Below are positions 1 through 10,441 of a DNA stretch of 64,000 nt, piece by piece. Source of the DNA: Siccibacter turicensis LMG 23730 (lineage in GTDB: Bacteria; Pseudomonadota; Gammaproteobacteria; Enterobacterales; Enterobacteriaceae); the NCBI RefSeq assembly GCF_000463155.2, contig NZ_AWFZ01000061.1:1-64000 (forward strand), read 5' to 3'. Position 1 is the first letter of the stretch, and each line of letters starts with the position of its first letter. A program made the position numbers and the translations under genes. The notes under the pieces are model-generated. The model did not search any database. It was not told the DNA's origin and saw nothing but the letters and a program-made list of their open reading frames with translations.

Positions 1-75
1 GGAGGCGCATTATAGGGAGTTCTTTCGCCCTGACAACCCCTAATCTGAAAAAAGTTTTCAACCGTCTTTTTTTTC
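1..75 (-). promoter_or_regulatory. rRNA operon P1 promoter with UP element
   Basis: On the minus strand there is a -35 TTGTCA (31-36), a 16-bp spacer and a perfect -10 TATAAT (9-14), followed by the GC-rich discriminator GCGCCTCC (1-8). This is the arrangement of enterobacterial rrn P1 promoters, whose GC discriminator gives ppGpp/DksA sensitivity. Upstream (37-75) are A and T tracts like an UP element. Transcription would run leftwards out of the window. In E. coli the gene next to yieP on this side is rrsC, so the operon is probably rrnC; no rRNA sequence itself is visible. Confidence 0.85.
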
Positions 76-187
76 ATCAATTCCGCTAAAAAGTAGCCTC
101 TTCCCTCTATATTTGTCGATTACTCGACCATCTGGCGATCCCGGATGGCATACTACGGCGTGCCCTATTGCTAAAGGAACTGCTCTT

Positions 188-901
188 ATGTCTCTCACAG
201 CACATCAGCTTGCCGCGCAGAAGAACCTTTCTTATGTCCTGGCAGAGAAACTGGCTCGCTTGATTTTAAAAGGGGATTACGCGCCCGGGACGATTTTGCC
301 GGGTGAGATTGAGCTGGGGGAAATGTTCGGCGTCAGCCGTACTGCCGTCCGTGAAGCGGTAAAAACCCTCACCGCTAAAGGTATGGTGCTGCCGCGCCCG
401 CGGATAGGCACGCGCGTGATGCCGCAGGCCCACTGGAACTTCCTTGATAAGGAGCTGCTCTCCTGGTGGATGACCGACGCCAACTTTAACGAGGTGGTGA
501 AAAACTTCCTGGTGATGCGTCATAGCCTTGAGCCACAGGCCTGCCTTCTGGCCGCGATAAGCGGTACCCCCGAGCAAAAAGCCGCGTTAACCGCCACCCA
601 GGCCGAGATGGCCGCGCTGGAAAGCGCTTTTGTGCGCGAACGCTGGATTGAAGTCGATATGGCCTGGCACGAGCAAATCTATGCCATGAGCGGTAATCCG
701 TTTCTTATCTCTTTCGCCAGCCTGTTCCGCCCCGTTTACTATAACTACTTCACCGCCATCACAACGGATACCGTGATTAAGCTTGATTTACACCGTTCGG
801 TTGTTGATGCAATTAATGAAGGAAACGGTGAAGCGGCGTTGAAAGCCTGTCAGGCACTCTTACTCGAACCGCTTCCTGAAGGGAAACCAGCACCACTTTA
901 A
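188..901 (+). CDS. yieP: FadR/GntR-family transcriptional regulator YieP
   Basis: The 237-residue protein has an N-terminal GntR winged helix (motif PGEIELGEMFGVSRTAVREA) and a C-terminal all-helical FadR-type ligand domain. The longer frame opens with TTG at 113, but ATG 188 is preceded by AAAGGAA at a good distance and gives the length and N-terminus (MSLTAHQLAAQKNLSYVL) of E. coli YieP, so I chose it. The effector is unknown to me. It lies 12 bp upstream of hsrA and is probably cotranscribed with it. The rRNA promoter directly upstream fires the other way. Confidence 0.9.
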   Translation: MSLTAHQLAAQKNLSYVLAEKLARLILKGDYAPGTILPGEIELGEMFGVSRTAVREAVKTLTAKGMVLPRPRIGTRVMPQAHWNFLDKELLSWWMTDANFNEVVKNFLVMRHSLEPQACLLAAISGTPEQKAALTATQAEMAALESAFVRERWIEVDMAWHEQIYAMSGNPFLISFASLFRPVYYNYFTAITTDTVIKLDLHRSVVDAINEGNGEAALKACQALLLEPLPEGKPAPL

Positions 902-913
902 GGCAGGAGTCGC

Positions 914-2311
914 ATGAGCCCAAGAAAAGCACGTAGTATGTCCGGCCTGCCATGGATAGCGGCGATGGCTTTTTTTATGCAGGCGCTGGATGCCACCATT
1001 CTGAATACCGCATTACCGGCGATAGCTGAGAGCCTCAACCGCTCGCCGCTGGCGATGCAGTCCACCATCATCAGCTACACCCTGACGGTCGCCATGCTTA
1101 TTCCGGTCAGCGGCTGGCTTGCGGATCGATTCGGCACCCGCAAAGTATTTATGACCGCGGTGTCGCTGTTTACGCTGGGATCGCTCGCCTGCGCCCTCTC
1201 CAGTTCATTGGGCGAGCTGGTGATATTTCGCATTATTCAGGGTATCGGCGGGGCGATGATGATGCCGGTCGCCCGTCTGGCGCTACTGCGTGCCTATCCC
1301 CGCAGCGAGCTGCTACCGGTGCTGAACTTCGTCACCATGCCCGGTCTGGTTGGCCCCATCCTCGGCCCGATGCTGGGCGGCGTGCTGGTTACCTGGGCAA
1401 GCTGGCACTGGATCTTCCTGATTAACATTCCGATTGGTGTGGCGGGTCTTTTCTATGCCCGCAAGTACATGCCCGACTTCACCACGCCGCGGCGTAAGTT
1501 TGATATGACCGGGTTTGTGCTGTTTGGCCTTAGCCTGGTGCTGTTCTCCAGCGGCATGGAGCTGTTCGGTGAAAGACTGGTTGCCAGCTGGCTGGCGCTG
1601 TCGATTATCGTCGCCGGCGTGCTGCTGCTGTTTGCTTATATTCGTCATGCCCGCCATCACCCTACGCCGCTTATCGCGCTCCCGATGTTTAAAATCCGCA
1701 CCTTCTCGGTTGGCATCGCCGGGAATATTGCCTCGCGCCTCGGTACCGGCTGCGTGCCGTTCCTGATGCCGCTGATGTTGCAGGTGGGTTTTGGTTACCA
1801 GGCGCTTATCGCCGGCATCATGATGGCGCCTACCGCCGTGGGGTCGATTCTGGCTAAGTCGGTCGTTACTCAGGTGTTGCGTCGCCTCGGTTATCGCACC
1901 ACGCTGGTTGGCATCACCATCTTCATCGGGCTGATGATTGCCCAGTTCTCGTTGCAGTCGCCGGGTATGACGATATGGATGCTGATCCTGCCGCTGTTCG
2001 TGCTGGGGATGGCGATGTCCACACAGTTTACGGCCATGAATACCATCACGCTTGCCGATCTGACGGACGAAAACGCCAGCAGCGGGAACAGTATGCTGGC
2101 GGTAACCCAGCAGCTTTCCATTAGCCTGGGTGTAGCGGTCAGCGCTGCGGTTCTGCGTTTTTATGAAGGGTTTGAGAGCGCCAACACCGTTGAGCAGTTC
2201 CACTACACCTTTATTACGATGGGTGGCATTACGCTGGTGTCGTCCCTGGTATTTATGCTGCTGCGCCCGAAAGACGGGCAGAACCTGATTAAAGAGCGGC
2301 ACCGCGGTTAA
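914..2311 (+). CDS. hsrA: MFS transporter HsrA (DHA2 drug:H+ antiporter type)
   Basis: A 465-residue inner-membrane protein with about 14 hydrophobic segments, as in the DHA2 branch of the major facilitator superfamily. The N-terminal region has the [10 protein letters not shown] motif of helix 1 and the loop 2-3 motif [10 protein letters not shown]. It closely resembles E. coli HsrA (YieO); the physiological substrate is not established. An SD GGCAGGAG precedes ATG 914. It follows yieP as a likely operon and its stop overlaps the convergent rbsR stop by 4 nt (2308-2311), so no separate terminator fits between them. Confidence 0.9.
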   Translation: MSPRKARSMSGLPWIAAMAFFMQALDATILNTALPAIAESLNRSPLAMQSTIISYTLTVAMLIPVSGWLADRFGTRKVFMTAVSLFTLGSLACALSSSLGELVIFRIIQGIGGAMMMPVARLALLRAYPRSELLPVLNFVTMPGLVGPILGPMLGGVLVTWASWHWIFLINIPIGVAGLFYARKYMPDFTTPRRKFDMTGFVLFGLSLVLFSSGMELFGERLVASWLALSIIVAGVLLLFAYIRHARHHPTPLIALPMFKIRTFSVGIAGNIASRLGTGCVPFLMPLMLQVGFGYQALIAGIMMAPTAVGSILAKSVVTQVLRRLGYRTTLVGITIFIGLMIAQFSLQSPGMTIWMLILPLFVLGMAMSTQFTAMNTITLADLTDENASSGNSMLAVTQQLSISLGVAVSAAVLRFYEGFESANTVEQFHYTFITMGGITLVSSLVFMLLRPKDGQNLIKERHRG

Positions 2312-3300
2312 GCGGAGCCGCGATCCATCAGCTCTGGCGTCAGCTGGAGCAGCTGCTGCGCAAGTTCCGGCTGCGCCATACGGTGTATCAGCACATCGAT
2401 AGCCAGCTCGCCCAGTTCATCTTTCGGCTGGTGAATGGTCGTCAGTGGCGGCGTCATGTAGCGCGCCAGCTCGATATCGTCATAGCCCACGATCGCCATG
2501 TCGTTCGGGATAGTGACGCCCGCATGCCACAGCGCCTGATACGCGCCGACCGCCATTGCATCGTTGCCGATAAACACCGCCTGAGGCCGCTCTTTAAGCG
2601 TTAGCACGCTCTCCATGGCGCGAAAGCCGCCGGCAAACTCAAAATCCGCCGTGATCTCATACTCTGCCGGCACCGGTAGACCGGCACGCTTCATCGCCGT
2701 GCGGAACCCCTCCAGACGCAGCCGCGCCGGGGTTTTATCCAGCGGCCCGGTAATACAGGCGATGCGGGTATAGCCTTTATCAATAAGATGCTGGGTGGCG
2801 ATATCGCCGCCCAGCAGAGAGTTATCCTGAATCAGGTCGCACTGCCCGTCGAGCGGTGCCCAGTCCATCATCACGGTGGGAATATTGGGATAGCGGCGGA
2901 TCAGTTCCGCCGAGGGCTGATGGGTTTCGGTGCAGAGTAGCAGCAGACCATCGACGCGCTTTTGCAGCAGCATCTCAAGATTGCGGTTCATGCGCTGCTC
3001 GTCCCCTTCGGTATTGCACAGTACCAGACTGTAGCCGCGCTCAAAGCAGCTGCGCTCCACGCCGCGCACCAGTTCTGAATAGAAGGGGTTGGAGCTGGCG
3101 GTGAGCAGCATCCCGATGGTGCGGGTCTGATTCAGCTTCAGACTGCGCGCCACCGCCGATGGCGCGTAGTTGAGGCTGTTGACCGCCGCTTCTACCTTTT
3201 CACGTATGGCATCGCTAACGAACCGGTCGTTATTGATGACGTGGGAAACGGTGGACGTGGAGACGCCCGCGAGGCGAGCGACATCCTTCATGGTTGCCAC
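2308..3300 (-). CDS. rbsR: Ribose operon repressor RbsR (LacI family)
   Basis: A 330-residue LacI-family repressor. The N-terminal helix-turn-helix ([20 protein letters not shown]) is followed by the hinge region and a periplasmic-binding-protein-like ligand domain. In E. coli it represses rbsDACBKR and is released by ribose. It is the last gene of the rbs operon here, 3 bp downstream of rbsK. Two palindromic sites near 8188-8282 upstream of rbsD fit its operator, so it is probably autoregulated through the operon promoter. Confidence 0.97.
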   Translation of the reverse strand: MATMKDVARLAGVSTSTVSHVINNDRFVSDAIREKVEAAVNSLNYAPSAVARSLKLNQTRTIGMLLTASSNPFYSELVRGVERSCFERGYSLVLCNTEGDEQRMNRNLEMLLQKRVDGLLLLCTETHQPSAELIRRYPNIPTVMMDWAPLDGQCDLIQDNSLLGGDIATQHLIDKGYTRIACITGPLDKTPARLRLEGFRTAMKRAGLPVPAEYEITADFEFAGGFRAMESVLTLKERPQAVFIGNDAMAVGAYQALWHAGVTIPNDMAIVGYDDIELARYMTPPLTTIHQPKDELGELAIDVLIHRMAQPELAQQLLQLTPELMDRGSA

Positions 3301-3303
3301 GGT

Positions 3304-4236
3304 TTACCCCTGCTGACGCAAAAAGTCGTCGGTTTCATGGCGCCACGGCACGGAGGGCTGCGCCCCTTTACGCGTCACGGCAATGGCCGCCGCGGCATGG
3401 GCAAAGCGGATCGCCTCCGCCAGCGGCTGATGCTCAAGCAGCGCGGTCACTAGCGCGCCGTTGAAGGTGTCGCCCGCTGCGATGGTATCAATGGCGGTGA
3501 CGCGGAAGCCCGGTACGCGACTGCCCTGGCCGTTGACGCTGGCCCACACGCCGCGGCTACCGAGGGTAATGATGACGGTCGCAATGCCCTTATCGTGCAG
3601 CGCCTGTGCTGCTTTCGCCGCATCGTCATCGTTGGTCACGCGGATCCCGGTCAGCTTTTCCGCTTCGGTTTCGTTGGGCGTGATGATATCCACCAGCGCC
3701 AGTAAGTTATCCGGCAGTTCACGGGCCGGTGCCGGGTTGAGGATCACCGTTGTGCCGTTCTGGTGGGCAATCTGCGCCGCGCGCAGGACGCTCTCTACCG
3801 GCGACTCAAGCTGCATCAGCAGCGCATCCGCCCCGGCGATGAGATCCTGATGGGCCTCGACCCGCTCAGGCAGCAGCGCCGCGTTAGCCCCGGCGTGAAT
3901 GCCAATCACGTTTTCGCCATCGTCGTTGACAAAAATCAGCGCTACGCCCGTCGATTCACCCTGAACGGTGCTGACTGGCGCAATATCAATTTTATCGGTA
4001 CGTAACTGCTGGCACACGCGCTCGCCAATATCGTCATCGCCCACGCAGGCAATAAACGCAATATCAGCGCCGCTGCGCCCGGCGGCTACCGCCTGGTTTG
4101 CCCCTTTGCCGCCAAACGCGACCTGATAGTGACTCCCGGTCAGGGTTTCACCCGGTGCAGGGAAAGCGGGAAGATTAAGGATATGGTCGGCGTTGATGCT
4201 GCCGAGGACGACGAGCTTGCCTGCGGTTTTAGTCAT
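3304..4236 (-). CDS. rbsK: Ribokinase
   Basis: A PfkB-family sugar kinase of 310 residues that phosphorylates D-ribose to ribose 5-phosphate in the cytoplasm. PfkB signature 1 (GGKGANQAVAAG, near residue 40) and signature 2 (DTIAAGDTFNGAL, with the catalytic Asp, near residue 250) are intact. An in-frame extension to 4281 exists, but ATG 4236 gives MTKTAGKLVVLGSINADHIL, aligned with the E. coli start, so the shorter form is preferred. It lies between rbsB and rbsR; a hairpin at 4300-4325 in the rbsB-rbsK gap may protect the rbsB message. Confidence 0.97.
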   Translation of the reverse strand: MTKTAGKLVVLGSINADHILNLPAFPAPGETLTGSHYQVAFGGKGANQAVAAGRSGADIAFIACVGDDDIGERVCQQLRTDKIDIAPVSTVQGESTGVALIFVNDDGENVIGIHAGANAALLPERVEAHQDLIAGADALLMQLESPVESVLRAAQIAHQNGTTVILNPAPARELPDNLLALVDIITPNETEAEKLTGIRVTNDDDAAKAAQALHDKGIATVIITLGSRGVWASVNGQGSRVPGFRVTAIDTIAAGDTFNGALVTALLEHQPLAEAIRFAHAAAAIAVTRKGAQPSVPWRHETDDFLRQQG

Positions 4237-4299
4237 GGGATATCCAGTCGAAATGCGCCACCGGACGGCGGCGCGTGCCATGCTTTTCTTTATATCTTT

Positions 4300-4325
4300 C
4301 AGGCGAGCCCGTTGCGGCCCGCCTG
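4300..4325 (-). repeat. Intercistronic stem-loop between rbsB and rbsK
   Basis: CAGGCG (4300-4305) pairs with CGCCTG (4320-4325), extended by three inner G-C pairs after one mismatch. There is no T tract on either strand, so it is not a classical terminator. Such stem-loops after a periplasmic binding protein gene commonly stabilise the upstream message, giving more binding protein than kinase. That role is inferred. Confidence 0.55.
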
Positions 4326-4339
4326 AGGAGTACGCCGTA

Positions 4340-5230
4340 TTACTGCTTGATCACCAGTTTCAGGTCAACCGGGATCTTCGCGTTCACTTTTTCGCCTTTC
4401 AGCACTTTGTTCGCTGCATCGACGCCGGTGGCACCGATCTGCTCCGGCAGCTGCGCGATAGTGCCGCCCAGTTTGCCGTCTTCAACCGCTTTCACACCGT
4501 CCGGCGTGCCGTCGAAACCAACCACAATCACATCGGATTTACCGGCGGTTTGCAGCGCGCGCAGTGCGCCCAATGCCATTTCATCATTCTGTGCGAACAC
4601 GGCCTGCACATCTGGGTGCGCGGTCAGCAGGTTCTGCATAACGTTCAGGCCTTTGGTACGGTCAAAGTCAGCCGGCTGGCTGGCCAGCACGTTGAATTTG
4701 TGTGCCGCAACGGCCTGCTGGAAGCCTTCGCCACGCTCACGCGCAGCAGACGTTCCGGCGATGCCCTGCAGTTCGATCACTTTCGCGCCTTCGCCTGCTT
4801 TCTTCGCGATGTAGTTCCCGGCGATTTTGCCGCCCAGTACGTTATCGGAGGCCACGTGCGTTACCACTTCGCCTTTATTTGCCGCACGGTCGAGAGTGAT
4901 CACCGGGATATTGGCCTGGTTAGCCATTTTCACCGCGTTGCCCACCGCGTCGGAGTCGGTCGGGTTGATCAGCAGCAGCTTGGTGCCGCGAACCGTCAGG
5001 TCCTGCACGTTAGCCAGCTCTTTCGCCGGGTTGTTCTGGGAATCCAGCACCACCAGGTTATAGCCCAGCTTGTCCGCTTCTTTCTGCGCGCCGTCTTTCA
5101 GCGACACGAAGAACGGGTTGTTCAGGGTAGAGATAACCAGCGCGATAGTGTCTTTCGCCATCGCGTTGGCACTTACGGTGGCGCTCAGCGCAACAGCGGA
5201 AACCAGTGTAGCCAGCTTTTTCATATTCAT
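4340..5230 (-). CDS. rbsB: Ribose ABC transporter periplasmic binding protein
   Basis: A 296-residue type I periplasmic binding protein that captures D-ribose for RbsAC and also presents it to the Trg chemoreceptor in E. coli. The Sec signal peptide ([20 protein letters not shown], ending with ANAMA before KDTIAL) is obvious. The start at 5230 is supported by an SD AGGACA and by near identity to the E. coli protein; the in-frame extension to 5272 would put 14 polar residues before the signal peptide. It sits between rbsC and rbsK in the operon. Confidence 0.98.
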   Translation of the reverse strand: MNMKKLATLVSAVALSATVSANAMAKDTIALVISTLNNPFFVSLKDGAQKEADKLGYNLVVLDSQNNPAKELANVQDLTVRGTKLLLINPTDSDAVGNAVKMANQANIPVITLDRAANKGEVVTHVASDNVLGGKIAGNYIAKKAGEGAKVIELQGIAGTSAARERGEGFQQAVAAHKFNVLASQPADFDRTKGLNVMQNLLTAHPDVQAVFAQNDEMALGALRALQTAGKSDVIVVGFDGTPDGVKAVEDGKLGGTIAQLPEQIGATGVDAANKVLKGEKVNAKIPVDLKLVIKQ

Positions 5231-5271
5231 GTCGATATGTCCTGTTGAGTTATTCCCCATGCGGGGTTGCA

Positions 5272-6237
5272 TTACTGCTTTTTGTTATCAACCAGTACCG
5301 CCAGGAGAATCACCACAGCTTTGACGATCATCTGGTAATAGGAAGAAACACCTAATAAGTTCAAACCGTTATTCAGGAAGCCTAAGATCAGCGCACCGAT
5401 AAGCGTTCCCACAATACGGCCTTTGCCGCCCGCCAGGCTGGTCCCACCCAGCACCACCGCCGCGATAGCATCCAGTTCATATCCCGTGCCTGCGGTAGGC
5501 TGGGCCGATGAAAGACGCGCCACTTCGATGACGCCCGCCAGCGCAGCCAGCATGCCGGAGAGCGAATAGACGATAATTTTGACTTTGTTGACGCTGATAC
5601 CGGACAGGCGCGTCGCCGCTTCGTTACCGCCCAGCGCATAGATATAGCGACCAAGACGCGTGTGATGCAGCATGTACCAGGCAGCGAGGAAGACGATAGC
5701 CATGATCCAGACCGGCGTCGGAATCCCCAGCGGGCGGCCAATACCAAACCAGCCGAACAGATCCGCATTGTCGGTAAAGCCGGTATTCACGGGACTACCA
5801 TCGGTATAGACCATGGTCACCCCGCGCAGCAGCAGCATCATGACGAGGGTGGCAATAAACGCCTGCACCCTCCCTTTCGCCACAATCACCCCGGTCACGC
5901 TACCGATAGCCGCACCGGCGGCCAGTGCGGCAGCAACCGCCACCAGCGCGTTGACCTCCATGCCGACCAGCGAGGCCGCCACCGCCCCGGTTAACGCCAG
6001 CAGGGAACCGACGGACAGGTCGATACCCGACGTCAGGATAACCAGCGTCATCCCAACCGCCATAATGGCGTTAACCGAGGTTTGCTGAAGAATGTTGAAC
6101 AGGTTATTTACGGTAAAGAAGTTAGGACTCATGGTGGAGACAATCGCGATCAGCACCAGCAGTGCGATCAGCGATTTTTGCTCCATCAGCCATGCTTTGG
6201 TGAAATAACGGCGACCGGAAACAGTCTGGGTTGTCAT
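5272..6237 (-). CDS. rbsC: Ribose ABC transporter permease
   Basis: A 321-residue inner-membrane permease of the BPD_transp_2 (AraH/RbsC) family with many hydrophobic segments and the conserved cytoplasmic EAA-like region ([15 protein letters not shown], near residue 220). It forms the ribose channel with the ATPase RbsA. Two ATGs are adjacent; the second (6237) lies 7 nt from AGGAG and gives the E. coli length, so it is preferred. It begins 4 nt after the rbsA stop. Confidence 0.97.
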   Translation of the reverse strand: MTTQTVSGRRYFTKAWLMEQKSLIALLVLIAIVSTMSPNFFTVNNLFNILQQTSVNAIMAVGMTLVILTSGIDLSVGSLLALTGAVAASLVGMEVNALVAVAAALAAGAAIGSVTGVIVAKGRVQAFIATLVMMLLLRGVTMVYTDGSPVNTGFTDNADLFGWFGIGRPLGIPTPVWIMAIVFLAAWYMLHHTRLGRYIYALGGNEAATRLSGISVNKVKIIVYSLSGMLAALAGVIEVARLSSAQPTAGTGYELDAIAAVVLGGTSLAGGKGRIVGTLIGALILGFLNNGLNLLGVSSYYQMIVKAVVILLAVLVDNKKQ

Positions 6238-6241
6238 CATT

Positions 6242-7747
6242 TTACTCCTGATTCACGCGATTAAGCTTGCCGACGGCCGCAGCCATCAACACTTCCTGGG
6301 TGGCCTGCTCGCGTGTGAATTCTCCACCGAGATGCCCTTCATGCATCACAATAATGCGATCGCTCATACCTAATACTTCCGGCATTTCGGACGACACCAG
6401 AATGATGCTCAGCCCTTCCGCTTTAAACTGGTTAATGAGCTGATAAATCTCTTTCTTGGCGCCCACATCCACGCCGCGCGTTGGTTCATCCAGAATCAGC
6501 ACCTTTGGCCGCGTCATTAACCCGCGGGCAATCGCCACCTTTTGCTGGTTACCGCCGGACAGCAGACCAATAGCCTGTTCCATCGACGGGGTTTTTACGT
6601 TGAACAGGCGGATAAAATCGCTGACCGCCTGCTGCTCATCTTTATGACGCAGATGCCCCACGTTGTGGCTGAAGTAGCGCAGCGCGGTCAGCGACATATT
6701 CTCTTTCACCGACATGCCGAGGATTAACCCGTCACGCTTGCGGTCTTCCGAGATATAAACGATGCCGTTTGCCAGCCCATCCTGCGCGGAGCGGGTCACC
6801 ACTTCACGCCCGTCGAGGGTGACGTGGCCGCTTTCACGCGGCAACGCGCCATAGAGCACCTTCATGAGCTCGGTACGTCCGGCGCCCATCAGACCCGCGA
6901 CGCCAAGGATTTCGCCCTGACGGAGGGTAAAGGTCACATCGTGCACGCCAGGGCCGCACAGGTGATCCACCTTCAGACGCACCGCGCCGGGGGCTTTATC
7001 AATGTGCGGATACTGATCTTCGAGCTTGCGCCCGACCATCATCTCGATAAGCGAATCTTCGGTCAGGCTGGCGACGTCGCGCTCGGCGATAAACTGCCCA
7101 TCACGGAATACCGTCACGTCATCGCAGATTTCAAAAATCTCTTTCATGCGGTGCGAGATATAAACGATGCCGCGCCCCTGAGACTTCAGTTCGCGGATCA
7201 CCCGGAACAGCGACTCGGTTTCGGTATCGGTCAGGGCATCGGTGGGCTCGTCCATCACGATGACCTTTGATTCAAAGCTCAGCACCTTGGCGATCTCAAC
7301 CATCTGCTGATCGCCGATCGACAGATCGCCCACCAGGCGGTGGCTATTAAAGCGCAGGTTGAGCTTCAGCAGCAGCTTATCCGCTTCGGCGTGCATCTTT
7401 TTCCAGTCGATCTTACCGAAGCGGTTAACGAATTCACGCCCCAGGAAAATGTTTTCGGCAATGGTGAGCTGGGGGATCAGGTTGAGTTCCTGATGAATAA
7501 TACCGATGCCCGCTTCCTGAGAGGATTTCGGCCCGCTGAAGGTCGTTTCCTTACCCAGCCACAGCAGCGACCCGGCATCGCGTTGATAGATACCGGTCAG
7601 CACTTTCATCATGGTGGATTTGCCCGCGCCGTTCTCACCCACCAGCGCCATCACGCGGCCTGGGTAAACGTTAAGCGCGGCGCCGGAGAGCGCTTTTACG
7701 CCCGGAAAGGATTTATCGATGCCTTTAAGTTGCAGTAATGCGTCCAT
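6242..7747 (-). CDS. rbsA: Ribose ABC transporter ATP-binding protein (two-domain)
   Basis: A 501-residue fusion of two ABC ATPase domains. The N-terminal domain has Walker A GENGAGKS (near residue 37) and signature [15 protein letters not shown]. The C-terminal domain has a degenerate P-loop ([10 protein letters not shown]) but a good signature ([15 protein letters not shown]) and Walker B ([14 protein letters not shown]). One competent and one degenerate site is normal for monosaccharide ABC transporters. It energises ribose import through RbsC. The start is preceded by GAGG; rbsD ends 7 nt upstream. Confidence 0.98.
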   Translation of the reverse strand: MDALLQLKGIDKSFPGVKALSGAALNVYPGRVMALVGENGAGKSTMMKVLTGIYQRDAGSLLWLGKETTFSGPKSSQEAGIGIIHQELNLIPQLTIAENIFLGREFVNRFGKIDWKKMHAEADKLLLKLNLRFNSHRLVGDLSIGDQQMVEIAKVLSFESKVIVMDEPTDALTDTETESLFRVIRELKSQGRGIVYISHRMKEIFEICDDVTVFRDGQFIAERDVASLTEDSLIEMMVGRKLEDQYPHIDKAPGAVRLKVDHLCGPGVHDVTFTLRQGEILGVAGLMGAGRTELMKVLYGALPRESGHVTLDGREVVTRSAQDGLANGIVYISEDRKRDGLILGMSVKENMSLTALRYFSHNVGHLRHKDEQQAVSDFIRLFNVKTPSMEQAIGLLSGGNQQKVAIARGLMTRPKVLILDEPTRGVDVGAKKEIYQLINQFKAEGLSIILVSSEMPEVLGMSDRIIVMHEGHLGGEFTREQATQEVLMAAAVGKLNRVNQE

Positions 7748-7754
7748 GTCGGCC

Positions 7755-8174
7755 TCAGAAGGTTACGCCGGCACAGAGAATGATATTCGCATACGGGGAA
7801 CACTCCCCGCTGCGAATCACCGCCTGGCTGTCTGCGGTTTGTTGTTTGAACTGCTCATGGCTGATGTAACGAATATCAATGGTGTTTCCCTGGTGTTGCT
7901 GCAGTTGCCTGATGTGTCCAAGCAACGTTTCATGGAGCTGCGGATTATGCTGTTTAATTTCCGCGGCAAGCACAGCGGCCTCAACCTGCATCTCTGCCGT
8001 CACCACTTCCACAACCTGCATAAAGGAAGGTACGCCCTGGGTTAATGCCATATCGATACGATCGGTGCCGCGAGGAATAGGTAACCCGGCATCGCAAACC
8101 ACCAGCGTATCGGTGTGGCCAAGACGTGAGATGACTGACGAGATATCTGCGTTAAGAACTGTGCCTTTTTTCAT
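7755..8174 (-). CDS. rbsD: D-ribose pyranase
   Basis: A 139-residue RbsD/FucU-family mutarotase that interconverts beta-pyranose and beta-furanose ribose, supplying the furanose used by ribokinase. The N-terminal region has the family motif [16 protein letters not shown] with the conserved His near residue 20. It is the first gene of rbsDACBKR; its leader holds the operon promoter and two RbsR-type palindromes. Confidence 0.97.
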   Translation of the reverse strand: MKKGTVLNADISSVISRLGHTDTLVVCDAGLPIPRGTDRIDMALTQGVPSFMQVVEVVTAEMQVEAAVLAAEIKQHNPQLHETLLGHIRQLQQHQGNTIDIRYISHEQFKQQTADSQAVIRSGECSPYANIILCAGVTF

Positions 8175-8187
8175 TTTTCACTCCACT

Positions 8188-8203
8188 AGCGAAACGTTTC
8201 GCT
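8188..8203 (-). promoter_or_regulatory. RbsR operator, promoter-proximal
   Basis: AGCGAAACGTTTCGCT is a perfect 16-bp palindrome of the LacI/PurR type. It lies just downstream of the predicted -10, across the expected transcription start of the rbs operon, 14 bp upstream of the rbsD ATG. E. coli has the same site in the same position. RbsR binding here would block initiation. Confidence 0.9.
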
Positions 8204-8209
8204 GATGTC

Positions 8210-8239
8210 AGTGTAGAGAAAGAGGTGCGCAGTAAACAA
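8210..8239 (-). promoter_or_regulatory. rbs operon promoter (predicted)
   Basis: On the minus strand, -35 TTGTTT (8234-8239) and -10 TACACT (8210-8215) are separated by 18 bp. The start point would fall within the proximal operator. A CRP-like half site (TCACA, with a poor left half TTCGA six bases before it) lies upstream at about 8251-8266, as expected for a catabolite-controlled sugar operon. The weak -35 is compatible with activator dependence. Confidence 0.6.
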
Positions 8240-8266
8240 CCACCAGAATGTGAAAATGTGATCGGT

Positions 8267-8282
8267 ATCGAAACGTTTCGCT
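8267..8282 (-). promoter_or_regulatory. Second RbsR-type operator, promoter-distal
   Basis: The core CGAAACGTTTCG (8269-8280) is a perfect 12-bp palindrome and 15 of 16 positions match the proximal operator. The two centres are 79 bp apart, on either side of the promoter. Two sites at this spacing could support cooperative binding or a repression loop; that is inference. Confidence 0.75.
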
Positions 8283-8315
8283 CACGTTTACCTTAGGGCG
8301 TGAAACACAACGCTA

Positions 8316-8347
8316 ACAATAAAAAACGCCTCCAGAACGGAGGCGTT
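8316..8347 (-). terminator. Rho-independent terminator of kup
   Basis: On the minus strand AACGCCTCC (8339-8347) pairs with GGAGGCGTT (8325-8333) around a 5-nt loop, and the stem is followed by a T run (revcomp of 8316-8324). It begins about 8 nt after the kup stop codon. Confidence 0.9.
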
Positions 8348-8354
8348 GATGTCA

Positions 8355-10223
8355 TCAGATTTCGACCTGCGTACCCAGCTCGATAACCCGGTTGGGCGGG
8401 ATCTCAAACTGGTCGGGCGCGCGCAGGGCGTTACGCTGCAGCAGCAGGTAAAGCTTGCCGCGCAGGCGCAGATACCACGGACGTTTACCGACAATCAGCG
8501 ACTCGTGGGACATGAAGAACGAGGTCTCCATCATGCGGCAGCTCAACCCCTCCAGCCCACAGCGGTGGAACACCTCTTCCACGTTCGGCGTTTCACGCCA
8601 GCCATAGCTGGCCACCACGCGCCAGAAGGTGGGCGACAGCTGCTCAATCGACACGCGGCGCACATTGTGAACGTAAGGCGCGTCCTCGGTGCGCAGCGTC
8701 AGGAAGATGACGCGCTCGTGCAGCACTTTGTTGTGCTTGAGGTTATGCAGCATGGCGAACGGGATGACGTTCAGCGCACGGGACATATACACCGCCGTAC
8801 CCGGAACACGCACCGGCGGGGATTTCTCCAGCGACACGATCATCGCATCCAGCGAATTGCCGTGCTCGTGCATGCGCCGCAGCAAGCGGAAACGCTCGCT
8901 TTTCCAGGTCGTCATAATGATGAACATCACCATGCCGAGGCTCAGCGGCAGCCAGCCGCCGGAGAAGAGCTTGCTGAGGTTAGCGGAGAACAGCGGGATA
9001 TCGATGCACAGGAGCGCCACCAGAATCAGGCCCACCAGCAGCTTATTCCAGTGCCAGTTTTTCCGCGCCACGGTGGTGGCAAGAATGGTGGTCAGCACCA
9101 TGGTGCCGGTTACCGCGATGCCGTATGCCGCCGCCAGGTTGCTGGAGTGCTCGAAGCTGACGATCACGATCACCACGGCGAAGTAGAGCAGCCAGTTGAT
9201 GGCCGGAATGTAGATCTGCCCCGACTCCATCTCCGAGGTGTGGATGATGCGCATCGGCGAGAGGTAGCCCAGACGTACCGCCTGGCGGGTCAGGGAGAAC
9301 ACCCCGGAAATCACCGCCTGGGAGGCGATCACCGTCGCCAGCGTCGCCAGAACCAGCAGCGGCACCAGCGCCCAGTCCGGCGCCAGCAGGAAGAACGGGT
9401 TTTTAATGGCTTCCGGCGTTTTCAGCAGCAGCGCGCCCTGTCCAAAGTAGTTCAGTACCAGCGAAGGCAGCACCACCGAGAACCAGGCCAGACGAATCGG
9501 CAGTTTCCCGAAGTGGCCCATATCCGCATACAGCGCCTCAACCCCGGTGATTGCGAGCACCACCGCGCCCAGCGCAACAAACGAAATGGCCTTGAATTCA
9601 ATAAAGAAGCCAACAGCCCAGGCCGGGTTCAGCGCCTGAAGCACTTCCGGGTTATCCATAATGCTGCGCACCCCGAGTATCGCCAGCACCAGGAACCAGA
9701 CCAGCATAATCGGGGCGAACAGCTTGCCGACCATACCGGTACCGTGTTTCTGGATCATAAACAGCAGGGTGAGAACAATAATAGAGAGCGGGACGATATA
9801 GGGGTCAAGCGACGGTGCGGCAATCTCCAGCCCCTCAATGGCCGACATCACGGAGATGGCGGGCGTGATCACCACTTCACCATAGAAGAAGCTGCCGCCG
9901 ATAAGCCCCATGATCACCAGCACCGAGGTCATCCGCGCCGAGGTGTTGCGTCCGGCAAGCGACATCAGGGTCAGGATCCCCCCTTCACCGGCGTTATCGG
10001 CACGCATCACAAAGCTTAAATATTTAATGGAAACCACAATAATCAGCAGCCAGAAGATCAGCGACAGGAAACCAAAAACGGCCTCACGTTCCACGCCGAA
10101 ACCAAACTGGCCAGAAAGACATTCGCGCAGGGTATAAAGCGGGCTGGTGCCGATATCCCCGTATACCACTCCAATAGCCGCAAGCGTGACCGCAGAGAGT
10201 GATTGTTTCTTATCAGTACTCAT
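8355..10223 (-). CDS. kup: Low-affinity K+ transporter Kup
   Basis: A 622-residue K+:H+ symporter of the KUP/HAK/KT family. The N-terminal hallmark [17 protein letters not shown] (near residue 19) is intact. About twelve transmembrane segments fill the first 440 residues and a soluble domain follows, which is the family's normal plan and length. It is transcribed alone, divergently from ravA, with its own terminator. Long open frames on the opposite strand (for example 8346-10019) are codon-bias shadows. Confidence 0.98.
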   Translation of the reverse strand: MSTDKKQSLSAVTLAAIGVVYGDIGTSPLYTLRECLSGQFGFGVEREAVFGFLSLIFWLLIIVVSIKYLSFVMRADNAGEGGILTLMSLAGRNTSARMTSVLVIMGLIGGSFFYGEVVITPAISVMSAIEGLEIAAPSLDPYIVPLSIIVLTLLFMIQKHGTGMVGKLFAPIMLVWFLVLAILGVRSIMDNPEVLQALNPAWAVGFFIEFKAISFVALGAVVLAITGVEALYADMGHFGKLPIRLAWFSVVLPSLVLNYFGQGALLLKTPEAIKNPFFLLAPDWALVPLLVLATLATVIASQAVISGVFSLTRQAVRLGYLSPMRIIHTSEMESGQIYIPAINWLLYFAVVIVIVSFEHSSNLAAAYGIAVTGTMVLTTILATTVARKNWHWNKLLVGLILVALLCIDIPLFSANLSKLFSGGWLPLSLGMVMFIIMTTWKSERFRLLRRMHEHGNSLDAMIVSLEKSPPVRVPGTAVYMSRALNVIPFAMLHNLKHNKVLHERVIFLTLRTEDAPYVHNVRRVSIEQLSPTFWRVVASYGWRETPNVEEVFHRCGLEGLSCRMMETSFFMSHESLIVGKRPWYLRLRGKLYLLLQRNALRAPDQFEIPPNRVIELGTQVEI

Positions 10224-10370
10224 AGACCCGTCTTATGTTGAGAAACACGTGGATGCGTAGTCTCTGAACCTACAAAAGGCGCACAGTATGCACGATCGCC
10301 AAAAAAATCGTACCCCTTAGTGCGGCATGGTTATTTTGTCTACGCCTGACAGCGTTGTCGCATCAATATG

Positions 10371-10400
10371 TTAACTGTACAAATTCAAAACATTTATACT
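10371..10400 (+). promoter_or_regulatory. Candidate ravA-viaA promoter
   Basis: TTAACT (10371-10376) and TATACT (10395-10400) are separated by 18 bp, 41 bp upstream of the ravA ATG. In E. coli ravA-viaA is reported to depend on sigma S; TATACT suits a sigma S or sigma 70 -10. The rest of the 218-bp kup-ravA gap shows no other clear element to me. Confidence 0.4.
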
Positions 10401-10441
10401 TCTTCTCACAGGTATAAACCGGGGTAGGACGCAATTTCATT

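Noticed and set aside
1313-2302. 329-residue frame antisense to hsrA
   Set aside because: Same codon-bias artefact; very high His/Gln/Arg/Asn content and no motif.
4193-5248. 351-residue plus-strand frame across rbsK and rbsB
   Set aside because: Antisense to two well-supported genes, low-complexity composition, no family resemblance.
8346-10019. 557-residue open frame on the plus strand antisense to kup
   Set aside because: It mirrors kup exactly, is rich in His, Gln and Arg as expected from reading biased codons backwards, and has no SD or recognisable domain.
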